A DNA stretch of 12,347 nt. It comes from Cephalothrix spiralis (Eukaryota; Nemertea; Palaeonemertea; Archinemertea; Cephalotrichidae). Location: positions 1 through 12,347 of the forward strand of contig JAUCNG010284406.1 of the NCBI GenBank assembly GCA_032353305.1. Direction: 5' to 3'. The notes beneath the pieces were generated by a model. The model saw only the letters and a list, made by a program, of their open reading frames with translations, had not been told where the DNA came from and searched no databases. The translations under genes were made by a program, and so were the position numbers. Numbering within the stretch: position 1 is the stretch's first letter; the number at the start of each line of letters is the position of its first letter. Shown piece by piece: positions 1-8,395 of this stretch.

Positions 1-982
1 CCTCAAAAATGCAATATATTTAATATTTAAATGATTAAAACTGTCCTTATTACCCCCCAGGCTATCTGAAAATTCAGAATATTTCCCCATATGAATGACG
101 CAAATTCGACCTAGGTCTTTAATCATGCTGAGACAAGAAATAGTATGATGCATTTCGTTGGAATATTTACTGAAGATTTAATTTCTGGCACTGTTTCTCA
201 GGTCATGTTTTAAATAATCCTCCTTCTTCATGCCTTGAAGGTCTTAAAACATCTTGTTTGTACTTTCAGAATTTGCGGCTTTAATCAAAACCGTTGTAAA
301 AACCTTGCGTGGTGGATAAAGAAATTTCTCTTCCTTAATTACCTTCATTATTTAGTTTCTCATTAATGGGAGCAGCAACTAGGCAACCTTTTTGAAACTA
401 CAGGGCAAGGTAAATGATGTGTAATTATCCCCAACCTTTTGCTTATGATCTTGTATTATTTTGTATCTCCGGATCTTTTTCTTTTGTGACTTATTAAGTC
501 TTAAGCTACATAAAATGAGAATAATAATTGAATTTGTGTTATCTAAAAAATGCAGGTATAATTATTATTAACTGATTGCAAACATATATTTTCATCAAAA
601 ACATGATTTAGAAAATATAATTTTATTCAAATTAAATATAGTCTTCTAATTTTCCATGAAGAATCGTTTTCTTCACATGAGTATGTATTAGGATCTATGA
701 GGCTTAAATAACGCTCTAAATACGTTTAAAGTTTTATCACATGATCAATTTAAACGCATTATTTTGTGTGTTTGTTTTGAGTAGGTTTTATTTCAAGCTT
801 AAGCTGTTATACGGACACTCTTGCCTTTACCATTTTTGCTTCAATTTCTTCTCTCCAGACCGTTACATGCCAATTGTATGTACGCGGATTTTAAATACAA
901 CGGGTCACGTGACAGTTTGACGGACCTCGGTTATTCTGCTTTATTTGGTGCATGGTCGTGCGATTAATTGACACAAGTTCTT
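1..982. other. AT-rich non-coding DNA, no gene seen
   Basis: No open frame of useful length is present and nothing resembling an RNA gene was recognised. The sequence is AT-rich and mostly unique at the scale I can see. The one short feature that stands out is the perfect 10-bp palindrome GTCACGTGAC at 904-913, which contains a CACGTG E-box. A single site of this kind is expected by chance at some frequency, so I do not call it regulatory. Confidence 0.7.
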
Positions 983-1133
983 CCGCACACCAGGAAAAAT
1001 CGCGCCATAATCAAACATGTTTGATTTTTCGTGCGAACGTGCGACCTTGTGCGTAAAAAGCCACCGCACACTTGGAATTGTGATGCGATCGTACGATGTT
1101 GCGATCATGCGCTTAGTGATTCCTAGTGTGCGG
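983..1133. mobile_element. Candidate short foldback/MITE-like element with CCGCACAC ends
   Basis: The left end reads CCGCACACCAGGAA (983-996). The right end, TTCCTAGTGTGCGG (1120-1133), is its reverse complement at 13 of 14 positions. A third copy, CCGCACACTTGGAA, lies inside at 1064-1077 and can also pair with the right end, giving a tighter hairpin. The interior is rich in GCGATC/GTGCGA-type words and contains an 18-bp perfect palindrome at 1009-1026. There is no coding capacity. The size of about 150 bp and the inverted ends fit a non-autonomous DNA element or a foldback sequence. No clear target-site duplication was found, so the boundaries and class are uncertain. Confidence 0.5.
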
Positions 1134-2330
1134 TGTAGTCTTTACCAACTCCCTACGAGCGTTACCCGAAGATATTTCAGTCAAATGTGAGGCAGCTCTT
1201 GCACTGCGTAGGAAGTAGGCCTAAAATTGGCAAATATTATTTGGTGACGTTTGGCTACCGAATTTCAAAAATCAAATGGGGAGGGGAGATATTTTATTTG
1301 GTTTGCTATTCATCACGATAAATTCTGGTTTCTCGTTAGCAAAATGCATACTAAAATATACCTATAGTTTATCGCGTGTTCAGTATATGGCCTATATTAG
1401 GCCTACAACTAGAGCTACGTTGGAAGTAACCCTAACCATTAGTGTTCGCTAACTTTAACTACGCGCAATGTATGTTTGCGCATAGGAATACGCATTTTAA
1501 AAGTGTTTGATAAGAAACTGTTCGATATCTTCAACTGTTTGATGAAAGTGTTCGATATCTTCACGCCAGTCTGGAGGGCAACGGTTCAGGCACAGCCGGT
1601 CAAGACCCACAATTCTGACGTAATCAATGTCAAAATGTGAGTGTGGGTTTATTTTGATTACATTAATTGGCTCTTAAACATGATATGTTGTCATATTTAG
1701 AAAGCAGACAAGCCCTGCTTTCTTTTGATATATTATAAGGTGATTTCAGGTTTCTTTTATGATATCTTATTGTGTTAAAATGACGTCATGACAACCTATA
1801 TATACTAAGTTCACTTTTCCAAATTATTCAGGAGAACATTACTGTTGATATGCTATACATGTACGAAAGCGCTGATTTCAAGAATTAATGACGTCATAAT
1901 ACAGAATTTTGAACTTAGCATAGTTAAGAACAAATAGACATTTTTATCCAAAAAAATTTTGTTGGCGTTTCAGACAGAATTTAAAATTAAAGAGAGAAAA
2001 AAATTGACTCTGTGAAATTTTTTCGAAAAGTTTTGACTAAGAAATGTTATCGAAATTTTCAAAACTCGTAAAAACTTTTCTCGGTTTCAGAGGTTTTTCC
2101 ATTTCTCGCCTCGTGCTTCGATGGCGTGTCGAATTAGCAATGAACAAATAATACGCTAGGCCTACATTGTAGCTGTCATGACGCAGGCTTATCTTCCTAA
2201 GGCTCATATTATTTACAAAATATATCAAATCTATACATAGATATCTTTTTAAAGAAACAAATCAAATATCTTACACACTTTATTACAAAATTCATCCATC
2301 TCATTACAGTTTTAAATAAAAATTTGAACC
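1134..2330. other. Non-coding AT-rich stretch, no gene seen
   Basis: No gene-like frame is present. One 63-codon minus-strand frame (2037-2228) has no recognisable domain. TAGGCCTA palindromes occur at 1216-1223, 1398-1405 and 2157-2164. Two perfect 8-bp TGACGTCA palindromes (the CRE/ATF consensus) occur at 1781-1788 and 1889-1896. A short tandem duplication at 1504-1563 is listed separately. No promoter or exon can be supported. Confidence 0.65.
1504..1563. repeat. Two-copy tandem duplication, 30-bp unit
   Basis: TGTTCGATATCTTCA occurs at 1519-1533 and again at 1549-1563, exactly 30 bp apart. The preceding sequence also repeats, as TGTTTGATAAGAAAC versus TGTTTGATGAAAG. This is a simple local duplication with a few differences, and no function is implied. 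Confidence 0.8.
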
Positions 2331-2358
2331 GTTTCAGCCCGAGGTAATACCTCGTCAG
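2331..2358 (-). other. Degenerate hammerhead-ribozyme-like core motif
   Basis: Read on the minus strand, CTGACGA (2358 to 2352) fits the conserved hammerhead core CUGANGA. It is followed by a stem-forming stretch, GAGGTATTACCTC, and then GAAAC (2335 to 2331), the second half of the core. Hammerhead motifs of this form are scattered through animal genomes, often with Penelope-like retroelements or small satellite repeats. Here about seven unpaired bases separate the stem from GAAAC, and I could not place convincing stems I and III or a cleavage triplet. It may be a decayed relic or a chance match. Confidence 0.2.
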
Positions 2359-3346
2359 ATGAAGGTATTTAAGCGAAATTCAATATTCTGCAATCAAGAG
2401 TAAATCAGGATCATCATTACACTTATATCATGTCATATAAAGATTCTGCGTCACAGTGACAAAGTAAATTAACTGACAAATTTTGAAATAATGATTTTTT
2501 TTGAATTTGTAATTTAGAATATAATATTTCTAGTTTAAAATGATAGCTATATTGGATAGTTCATTAAAGTTCACTAATTTTTGTTTTTCAGTTTCTTAGA
2601 TAGTACTAGCCAGGGGATGATAATATTTACGGCCTCGTATTCAAGTTTTTCGATTATTAATTTGCTGCTGCTGCATATATAGTTCTGGTAAGTAGGAGAC
2701 AAAAAAAAACAAAAAAAATATCCTACCGCATTTACACTTTACAGTGTAGCATTTAAAAAATAACTCCGCGCGAGAATCGAAAAATTAGAATCATGAAATT
2801 AAGTTGGAACCATATAGAACCCAAACATGGATTACGTCAATTTTTAGATTCAAAAACTTGATATATTTTAGTATTCGGTAATCCTAGCAACTTGGTGGTG
2901 TCAAATCTTTATATTTGGGTCAAAGTCAAGGTCGCGTGACCTCAAATTTAGTATTGGAATCAGCAATAATGTTGTCAAAACTATACAAAAAGTAGTGCAA
3001 TCGATAGAGAATCGAAAATCAAGCTAAGGTTAAACGAGAACTTTTTTTTATGTAGTCAAGTGTTCTGCCGCTAGAGGCCCTTAATGTGATCCTCACACTT
3101 TACACGAGACTAAAGACGTTCATGTAACAAATTTCTAATACCTTATGAAAACCAGAATAACTTCTGAAAGGCCGTTTTTTCCTATAGTTATATCGAATAC
3201 CTGGTTTGTTGCTCTAGTGCAAAACTGGTTTTTAACGGCAAGTGTCTACCTAAGTGACTCTCAAGTCAAGATGTGTCGAAAAAGCAAAGTAAAAAACAAA
3301 ATGTATGCAGTCGTGTAAAATGAGTGTAAAAGGTGCAGCCGAGGTT
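2359..3346. other. Non-coding AT-rich stretch, no gene seen
   Basis: No supported gene is present. The stretch contains homopolymer-rich tracts (A-rich at 2700-2720). It also contains one inverted pair of AGGTC half-sites (2929-2942, AGGTCGCGTGACCT) that resembles a nuclear-receptor-type inverted repeat with a 2-bp spacer and one mismatch. A single such site in nearly 1 kb of unannotated DNA is weak evidence for regulation. Confidence 0.6.
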
Positions 3347-3348
3347 TA

Positions 3349-3765
3349 CCGTAAAACCTTACGTATAGTAAGCCTCCACGTATAATACGCAGCTCCAACT
3401 TTTGTCCAAAATGTTGGTAAAAAAGCTAAAAATCTAACGTATACTTTGAGAAAATCATATCCCAGAAAATTTAAATCTCCATTTAAACGGATCACTGAAT
3501 TCAACTGGTGCTTCATAATAAACGCTCACAGGGTCGATAATTTTATTACTTGACCATCGTCACAGCTATTAACGTATTTGTTTAGCAAAACTAAATGAGC
3601 TGAATTTAAAAAAAAATGGAAATTTAATCTATTTATATTAAATTAGATTTGTCAAGGTTTGGAAAACAAATCCAAAAATCTTGTACCCACGCATAATACG
3701 CACCATGAATTTTTGTCACAAAATTTGAAGAGAAAAAAGTGCATACTATACGTAAGGTTTTACGG
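3349..3765. mobile_element. MITE with 22-bp perfect TIRs and TA target duplication
   Basis: The left terminus (3349-3370) begins CCGTAAAACCTTACGTATAG and is a perfect 22-bp inverted match to the right terminus (3744-3765). Each terminus is flanked by TA (3347-3348 and 3766-3767), as expected for Tc1/mariner-superfamily insertions at TA. At 417 bp with no transposase frame, the element must be non-autonomous. Just inside the left TIR the motif is repeated as ACGTATAATACGC, and a related block, CCACGCATAATACGC (3687-3701), lies near the right end in the same orientation, so the subterminal repeats are direct rather than inverted. A 92-codon minus-strand frame across its right half (3633-3911) runs out into flanking DNA and is not a gene. 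The superfamily assignment rests on the TA duplication and TIR style only. Confidence 0.88.
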
Positions 3766-3767
3766 TA

Positions 3768-3966
3768 TATTAAAATATTCGAGAAGTTCGTGTATTGAAC
3801 TCCGTGCTCGTGATACATAGCACAAGCATTTATAAAAGTTCTATCGAATTTGAAAATTTCTCTTTTTGTCTTCCGAAACGTGCATACATCCATATTCCTG
3901 TTTGAAATCAAATCGGGTGTGCTGTTGCTGGTAGTGGTAGTGTCAGGAAACTTTCTTCTTTTTTAT
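3768..3966. other. Spacer between MITE and SINE
   Basis: About 200 bp of DNA lies between the MITE and the SINE tail and shows no gene. The last bases before the SINE (TTTCTTCTTTTTTATT) resemble the pyrimidine-rich TTCTTCTTCTATATA found next to the partial SINE tail at the window end. The transcribed element may therefore extend a little further than the boundary used here, or it may prefer A/T-rich 3' sites. Confidence 0.5.
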
Positions 3967-4055
3967 TGGGCGTCAGATGACTGACTCAAATAGACACAAT
4001 GGTTCACTTGCTGGAGCATTTACCCTTAGGCCTGTATATAGACCTAACCCGAACT

Positions 4056-4078
4056 CTAATCTATTTTCTATATACCGA
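4056..4078 (-). repeat. SINE body block 1, identical between copies
   Basis: This 23-bp block contains TATATAGAAAATAGATTAG on the element strand. It is identical to 12011-12033 in the plus-strand SINE, although neighbouring parts of the body differ considerably. It may be a conserved SINE module. Confidence 0.85.
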
Positions 4079-4137
4079 TTAGCAGTGAGATTTTTACTCC
4101 GAAGGGAGGGACAGTTTCCCAGTTTCACAGTTTGTGA

Positions 4138-4164
4138 TGACCGAGCCACCCAGGAAGCTATGCG
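4138..4164 (-). repeat. SINE body block 2, identical between copies
   Basis: A 27-bp stretch containing GCATAGCTTCCTGGGTGGCT on the element strand matches 11924-11950 perfectly. It includes GTGGCTCGGT, which also occurs at the 5' edge of the tRNA-like head of this copy. That hints at an internal duplication or an ancestral dimer. Confidence 0.85.
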
Positions 4165-4279
4165 TTAGGAACTGGCTTAAGGTTCTACCCGAATGAAAGT
4201 GGTGTCGAGACTGGGTATCGATCCAGTGACCCCTGGATTGCTGTCCGAGCTCTCTGACCACTTCACCACCGAGCCACAT

Positions 4280-5276
4280 CCCCCAGTAGTCTAGCTTCAA
4301 TCTTAGAAAAATATGCATGCATTAAGTAATTTTAATCGGGTTCTTTTTCCTCTGGCTTCAAGTCATTCTCATCGCTATACTTAACTGCCATCTCTGTATT
4401 GTGTTTTAAAACCACTTCATAGATGGCGCTGTAGTGATGATATTTAACTCTTAAATAACAATGGATGTCGCTAAAACGCAAAAGTGGGATGTCCTATCAC
4501 AGACCGAGTTCAGAACGTAAATGGTCTGTATCTAGCACTGCAGCGACATCTGTGTCGAGAAAAGTATTACATATTGATCAAAATAATGCGACGAAAAGCA
4601 TCCTTTACTTGCCCCCTCTTTTGCCAGCGGCAAAATCTTTCTTTTGTTTATTGAAAATAAATGATACCTTTGTGCACTGAATTTCCCGAGAGATAACAGT
4701 TGTTTTAAAAGGTGTGTCCTGCAAATATCAAGGTATGTGATTCATAAATGATAAGCCAAATGATGAACCGGTTTTGCCTGGAGCAATTTGGCCAATATAT
4801 CGTCTAATTGTTAGTGATTCAGATCGAACTATTCGAGGTCCATTGATTAGCATGCAAAAAAGATCATGTTCGTTTTTCTCGAAGACTAGATAATCTCATC
4901 ACTACAGTATACCAACCGCCACAAATTGTGGCAAACTTTGTTAAGTTGCTATAATAAAAGACAAGTCATTATATATGTAAATGGAATTTATGAACAATGA
5001 GTTCATCAGGAAACTGTTTTCAACTCAGGCAAACTGCGCTGGAAATTACATTTTCGAGGAGGAAAAAAGTTTTGCATCATAATGATAGGGAATTACAAGA
5101 AAATAATCCAATCTCTCCGGCTGTGGTCATCAGAAAGGGAAAAGAGAATTAAATTCAGCAACCAGGGATTGGAAACTGGATCTTTGAAGGGCATCACGTC
5201 AATTCAATCGCAATAGTAATTAGGGTGAAAAACAGTTGTAGATTTGTATAAATCTTGAATTTTCGGCAATCAGGGG
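4280..5276. other. Non-coding stretch, no gene seen
   Basis: The longest frame (4465-4680, plus, 71 codons) has no recognisable domain and biased low-complexity content, so it is not called. A nested pair of short inverted repeats is present: GATGTCGCT (4464-4472) with AGCGACATC (4542-4550), enclosing CAGACC (4500-4505) with GGTCTG (4523-4528). This could fold as an RNA hairpin but is short enough to be chance. Confidence 0.6.
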
Positions 5277-6010
5277 ACTTGTTCGGTTTTGAATGCATCA
5301 AGAACACAAATCAACATGTTATCCCAAATGAAATAAGGTCAAGTAATAGTTAACTTGAATCCCGCTAGGGCGTGAAACGTCAATTATTGACCTTGCTAGT
5401 AATGCTAGAGTGACTCCTGAGTAGTGAGTATGATTATAACAGGCATTTCTTATTAAAGTGGTGGAAAAAAGGCACCACGTCCTTAGGTTTGAATGCGTCA
5501 GTAGTACAAATCAAAATGTTATCCGAAATGAAATAAGGTCAAAGAATAGTTATCTTGAATCCCGCTAGGGCATGAAATAGTGAATTATTGACCTTGCAAG
5601 AGTGACTACACTCTCGGTATGATTCAAGGTAGACTGGGCCGTTAGACAGGCACTTCTTATTAAATTGCTGGAGAATGGAGAGAGTTAGAAAGGCACCAGT
5701 CCTTAATATATGTTTCGATTTAGGCGCTCAGATTTAGGCTTTAATAGAGGTCTTGGTCGGTTTTGTATGCATCAGGAACACAAATCAACATGTTATCCCG
5801 AATGAAATAATTCAAATGATAGTTATCTTGATTCCCGCTAGGGCATGAAACGTCAGTTATTGACCTTGCTAGAGTGCCTCTTATGTATGATTATAGATTG
5901 ACTGGGCCCTTAGAAAAGCATTTCTTATTAAAATGGAGGAAATAGTTTTTTAGAAACCCGTACTTAGTATTTCGCTGGATTTAGGCTGCAACAAAGGTCT
6001 AAGTCTAAAC
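5277..6010. repeat. Three-copy tandem repeat, unit about 200-274 bp
   Basis: Three head-to-tail copies begin near 5277/5288, 5488 and 5761. Shared landmarks in order are ATGC(A/G)TCA, ACAAATCAA(C/A)ATGTTATCC, AATGAAATAA, CCCGCTAGGGC(G/A)TGAAA, TTATTGACCTTGC, and a TTCTTATTAAA segment near the end. Copies 2 and 3 carry a 3' extension (GATTTAGGCT and flanks) that is missing from copy 1, which explains the 200 versus 274 bp spacing. The first ~110 bp is the best conserved part. There is no coding capacity. It could be a short satellite, a tandemly duplicated piece of a transposon, or a decayed repeat of unknown class. Confidence 0.9.
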
Positions 6011-6056
6011 ACTTGAATTTTGTAACACGTACAGCAGAGCAAAAAGGGTTCGAGCG

Positions 6057-6075
6057 GTCGGACCCGGGGTCCGAC
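6057..6075. repeat. GC-rich perfect hairpin, 9-bp arms
   Basis: GTCGGACCC and GGGTCCGAC are perfect inverted arms around a single G. The GC content is conspicuous against the AT-rich surroundings. There is no T-run after it that would suggest a Pol III terminator. Confidence 0.75.
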
Positions 6076-6250
6076 AGCAGGATCATGCTGAATTAAGCTC
6101 GGTCACAGGGAGATTGTTAGAGCCTCCTTATTTAGCTTAGACATTTTTTATGGATATAATTATTCGGAATATCAATCTCAACAAAATTCTCTGACATCGA
6201 CTAATCAGGCACGACGGTATGGGAAAAAATCCATTTGGAACGGGGTGGGG

Positions 6251-6561
6251 GTCATGAAAAAAAATTGCATGAACTAGGCCGGGGGGAGGTATAAAAAATG
6301 CCGAAATGTATTGTTTTTCCACACTTTACAAATTTTTTCCTCGACTGTTTTCCATTGTTTTCGTACTCTAAAACATGATCATGAATATTGATTGACAACA
6401 TAATAAACCATATAAAAAGGTTTTTAGTAGCAAAATGGCAAAATTTGGGTGGATGGTCAAAACTTGTAGAAAGTTTTGCAAAATTTTGCTTAAAAACATA
6501 CCGAAACCCATGTGCATTTTGCAATTTTGTTCAGCCTAGTTCATGCAATTTATGACTTTTT
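6251..6561. mobile_element. Candidate inverted-repeat-bounded element
   Basis: ATTGCATGAACTAGGC (6264-6279) has a perfect reverse-complement copy at 6534-6549. The match resumes outward as GTCAT (6251-6255) against ATGAC (6552-6556) after a short gap. The roughly 250 bp between the arms is AT-rich and non-coding. A 90-codon minus-strand frame across it (6252-6524) shows no domain. The arms may be the TIRs of a decayed non-autonomous element, but the target duplication is not evident. Confidence 0.5.
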
Positions 6562-6858
6562 GAAAAGCTAGTCTGCGTCAACCATAATCAATATAAAAAG
6601 ATTTTGAAAAATGATCTTAACTTAGCAAAATGTGAATTATTAAAAACTGTACATACCTAAAAGTTTGTAATTACATTTTTAAATCCCTTGTTTCAGAGTA
6701 TGCCTAAAAGCAATTTTGAGTCATTTCTTACGTTTTCACACTAGTATATTTAGTCATTTAATGGCCGTGTTCTAGAATTGATTTGTGAAGTACTAAAAAA
6801 TAAGTTGAACTTTAAATATTTGAAACAATTATTGGAAACACAATTTTTCTGCCTCTGC

Positions 6859-7150
6859 TGCCATTTTGAAACTCGATTATCCATTTCATGGCCTGATTCG
6901 AACCATGTAAGTGACACCATTTCCATGTTCATAAATTGGTTTTGTTACTCACTTACATAATTTTTAACGGTTTATCTGAGAAATAATTTAAAAGCTGTCA
7001 GCAGGACACATTACCGGCCCAAAGTTGCCATTTTATAACCCAATTTTCCATTTCACGCCAATTTCTGGTTCGAACCGTTTAAATGTCACGTAATATTAAG
7101 AGCATAATATGACATATGCTCTTGGTAATATCCATGTTTATGTAATTGAT
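6859..7150. repeat. Diverged direct duplication, about 167 bp apart
   Basis: Copy 1 starts at 6859 with TGCCATTTTGAAACTCGATT and copy 2 at 7026 with TGCCATTTTATAACCCAATT. Both continue through CCATTTCA, TTCGAACC, a GTGAC/GTCAC segment and CCATGTT(C/T)AT. Copy 2 carries an extra small hairpin at 7098-7123. Overlapping open frames on both strands (6750-6932 minus, 6778-6960 plus) are by-products of the repeat and not genes. Confidence 0.7.
7098..7123. repeat. Small hairpin inserted in repeat copy 2
   Basis: AAGAGCATA (7098-7106) and TATGCTCTT (7115-7123) are perfect inverted arms with an 8-nt loop. The hairpin sits between two TAAT tetranucleotides (7091-7094 and 7126-7129). The corresponding place in copy 1 (near 6917) lacks the insert. 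It resembles a tiny foldback insertion or a templated replication error. Confidence 0.65.
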
Positions 7151-8347
7151 TAGCTGAATTTTACATTTTGGAAAACGACTCACCTAAAAGTTACAGTCTC
7201 CGGACCTTTTAAAATTCAATACTTATTGAATTTAAAACCAGTAAAGGACAAATGGCCATGTGCATATTTCAGTATGGTAAAATGCGTTTGCCCTTTAATG
7301 GTTCCCTCTCTTGGCCTAAGATTGCAATGACCGATAGACTGGGTATTATGACTAGTCCTAGGCCTTGTGAACAGGGTTGGCCAGGGCGGGGTTGTGGTAT
7401 ATAGTAACAAATGACCCACCAACACTGGCCCAAAATTTCCGAGAAAGTCCTTTCATTTATAAAAATTGCACAAAGATAGAATTTTGGTCAATTCTTGGTC
7501 AATTCAGCCGTATTATTGGAAAAAAATTGATAGAACGGACAATTTTTGGTCAATCCACCACAAATTCTTGGAATGTCCACCACTGCTTTAAGAAATACGG
7601 GTCTTTAAAGAAAGACAAAAAACTTAGAAAGTTTTTTTTTTGACAAATCTTTTTCTAGAAGTTCAGTCATGCGTAACCGAAATTTCGAACTAATGGTACC
7701 AATTTAAAGCTTAGATGCTCAAGTTCTATCAATGGATCCCTAACATATTTTATTTTGAAACAAAATGGCGCTTGCTGTTTCATACATACAAATAGTAAGT
7801 GTGACCATCATTTCGGGACACACCGTATAGTGATATGAGGCAAACACTTTAATATAAGGGCAATGAATTATTCCAGTGCAATTTATTGCATTTAGGCTTC
7901 ATAAGCATGACTGCCCGAAGTACCGTAATGACTTAGAGTGGTTAATTGGCAAGCTTTTTTCTCATTAACACGTCAAAATTAGTTCCGGATATTTGCTGAA
8001 AATCTTGTTAAGACAACGAAGATCTTGACTAATCATTATCAGCTTCGACTTATTGGATTAGGCTTTCGATTCGTTGTGTTATAGGACTGGTGTCAAATCT
8101 TTTTGTTGCTTGATTTGATTATTGCAACATGAATAGTCATGGGTGATGTGAAATGACTGTGAATTTTGAAGATTGGCAAGCGATTTGTATTGTATGCCGC
8201 CACTGATGCCGATATTCTAAATAACGTTGGCTGAAAACTTCCTGTGGCAAAGTTTTCCGATTCAAATGTTCTTTTCTTCATTATTTGTTTCCGCATTGAA
8301 TTTATGATGTATTTACATAAAATAAATTCGAAATGACCCATCATTCC
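7151..8347. other. Non-coding stretch, no gene seen
   Basis: Open frames of 69-90 codons (7216-7425 minus, 7377-7643 plus, 8093-8365 minus) have no recognisable domains. An 11-bp tandem duplication TTGGTCAATTC lies at 7484-7505, with a near copy at 7545-7555. The segment TTTCGAACTAATGGTACCAA (7683-7702) belongs to the dispersed motif family also seen at 10585, 10884 and 10944. No RNA gene or promoter was found. Confidence 0.65.
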
Positions 8348-8395
8348 TGACGTCTTCCGTGACAATTTTCATGAATACCCACCTTACTTCGATCC

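Larger units (their letters stand above)
3967..4279 (-). mobile_element. tRNA-derived SINE, minus strand
   Basis: Read on the minus strand, the element starts near 4279 with a tRNA-like head. The Pol III A box is TGGTGAAGTGG, which fits TRGYNNARNNG, and the B box is GGATCGATACC, matching 9 of 11 positions of GGTTCGANTCC. A T-arm-like stem ACTGG/CCAGT brackets the B box. A tRNA-unrelated body follows, with blocks shared with the copy at 11815-12138. The tail ends GTCATCTGACGCCC. The acceptor stem is not complementary, so this is not a functional tRNA gene. Two open frames inside it (3977-4168 on plus, 4094-4318 on minus) are coincidental. No target-site duplication was recognised. The tRNA species of origin cannot be decided from these two decayed heads. 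Confidence 0.88.

Noticed and set aside
2075-2092. Splice-acceptor-like TTTTCTCGGTTTCAG
   Set aside because: No open exon of useful length or matching donor follows. Pyrimidine-rich tracts ending in CAG are frequent in such DNA.
2929-2942. Nuclear-receptor-type inverted repeat AGGTCGCGTGACCT
   Set aside because: It is a single imperfect site with a non-standard spacer and no gene context, which is too weak to call regulatory.
3633-3911. 92-codon minus-strand frame, the longest in the window
   Set aside because: It starts outside the MITE, runs through its right TIR and ends in the element interior. It has no recognisable domain and no sign of coding composition.
4200-4279. tRNA gene on the minus strand
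   Set aside because: A and B boxes are present, but the acceptor-stem halves do not pair, and the sequence continues into a SINE body repeated elsewhere in the window.
6750-6960. Overlapping 60-codon frames on both strands
   Set aside because: Both lie on the diverged direct repeat, have no domain, and are not preserved in the second copy.
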